Source: JBECKS01 sp040235395 (GTDB lineage: Bacteria; Pseudomonadota; Gammaproteobacteria; Pseudomonadales; JBECKS01). From it: 5,813 bases of DNA. The stretch covers positions 1 through 5,813 of the forward strand of contig JBECKS010000228.1 in the NCBI GenBank assembly GCA_040235395.1. Reading direction: 5' to 3'. A program made the translations under genes and the position numbers. Numbering within the stretch: the first letter of the stretch is position 1; every line of letters starts with the position of its first letter. The notes beneath the pieces were generated by a model. That model did not search any database. It was not told where the DNA came from and saw only the letters and a program-made list of their open reading frames with translations. This document shows positions 5,512-5,813 of the stretch, in pieces.

Positions 5512-5813
5512 TTAGATGGCAATCTTGTGTCTGACGACCTCACCCTTGACCATGAAGATGACATCTTCGGCTATATTGGTGGTTAAATCGCCAATTCTTT
5601 CCAGATAGCGAGAAGATGACAGGTATTGAACAGCGCGTTCTACATTATTGCTGTCTGCTTTCATCAGACCCTGAAGCTCGGTATACATGTTGCGATTGAT
5701 GGTGTCGACGAGCTGATCCATCTTGATAACTTCTTGCGCTAACTCCACATCTAGCTTTACCAAAGCATCCAGCGCCATACGAATCATCTGTCTGATCTGG
5801 TTCGGCATGTCTT
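5512..5813 (-). CDS. phoU: Phosphate-specific transport regulator PhoU, C-terminal part
   Basis: The frame is open to the right edge of the window and ends at TAA 5514-5512. About 99 residues of a protein usually near 230-240 are visible, so the start is outside the window and the ATG at 5808 is internal. The visible part is the second three-helix bundle of PhoU: 'ALDALVKLDVELAQEVIKMDQLVD' with a DXXXD pair, then the hallmark 'YLERIGDLTTNIAEDVIFMVKGE' with the E-RIGD-TNIAED metal-binding pattern. PhoU is a cytoplasmic peripheral protein that restrains the PhoR/PhoB response and Pst uptake when phosphate is plentiful. The DUF47-pit pair follows 91 nt downstream on the same strand, with no terminator between, so read-through is possible. 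Whether pst genes lie beyond the edge cannot be seen. Confidence 0.93.
   Translation of the reverse strand, partial: DMPNQIRQMIRMALDALVKLDVELAQEVIKMDQLVDTINRNMYTELQGLMKADSNNVERAVQYLSSSRYLERIGDLTTNIAEDVIFMVKGEVVRHKIAI

Noticed and set aside
5491..5514. Possible PhoB box upstream of DUF47
   Set aside because: One heptamer (ATTTCAT) matches CTGTCAT at 5 of 7, but no second repeat stands at the required 11-bp spacing; the best is 4 of 7 at 12 bp.

Overview
The window reads as chromosomal DNA of a gammaproteobacterium, possibly marine or aquatic. This rests on general resemblance of the proteins (LysR regulator, Pit/DUF47/PhoU cluster, a 'KPEWAGKGKP' exported protein, a 'HAH' four-helix membrane protein). 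Base composition looks moderately AT-rich. Genus cannot be fixed from sequence alone. No mobile element, CRISPR array, rRNA or tRNA was seen.

Left part (1-2031, plus strand): the 3' end of a LysR-type regulator is followed after 16 nt by a sterol desaturase/fatty acid hydroxylase family membrane protein. Two nt further on comes a small CxxC-containing gene. That last gene is interrupted: a single in-frame TAG at 1852-1854 splits an otherwise continuous 129-codon reading frame ending at 2031. The three genes are spaced like an operon, although a regulator may also have its own promoter.

Middle (2050-3293): a short exported protein rich in Met, Asp, Glu and Lys carries an exact 40-nt internal duplication and ends at a clear intrinsic terminator. 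Next comes a 127-residue four-helix membrane protein with a histidine pattern like the single-domain relatives of cbb3/heme-copper oxidase subunit I. A nearly perfect 40-nt palindrome then serves as a probable bidirectional terminator between it and a convergent minus-strand gene for a small protein of unknown function.

Right part (3399-5813, minus strand): a phosphate block. In transcription order it holds the 3' end of phoU, a DUF47/PhoU-like Pit accessory protein, and a complete PiT-family phosphate transporter, closed by a terminator at 3399-3423. The accessory protein and transporter are 29 nt apart and probably co-transcribed. The phoU-DUF47 gap holds a perfect 13-bp inverted repeat whose distal arm overlaps a perfect TATAAT and whose proximal arm ends 4 nt before the DUF47 start codon. 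This arrangement could make expression depend on which promoter the transcript comes from.

No completely new multi-gene system is evident. The best leads are the amber-interrupted CxxC gene, the inverted repeat in the phosphate operon, and the duplicated Met/Asp-rich exported protein.
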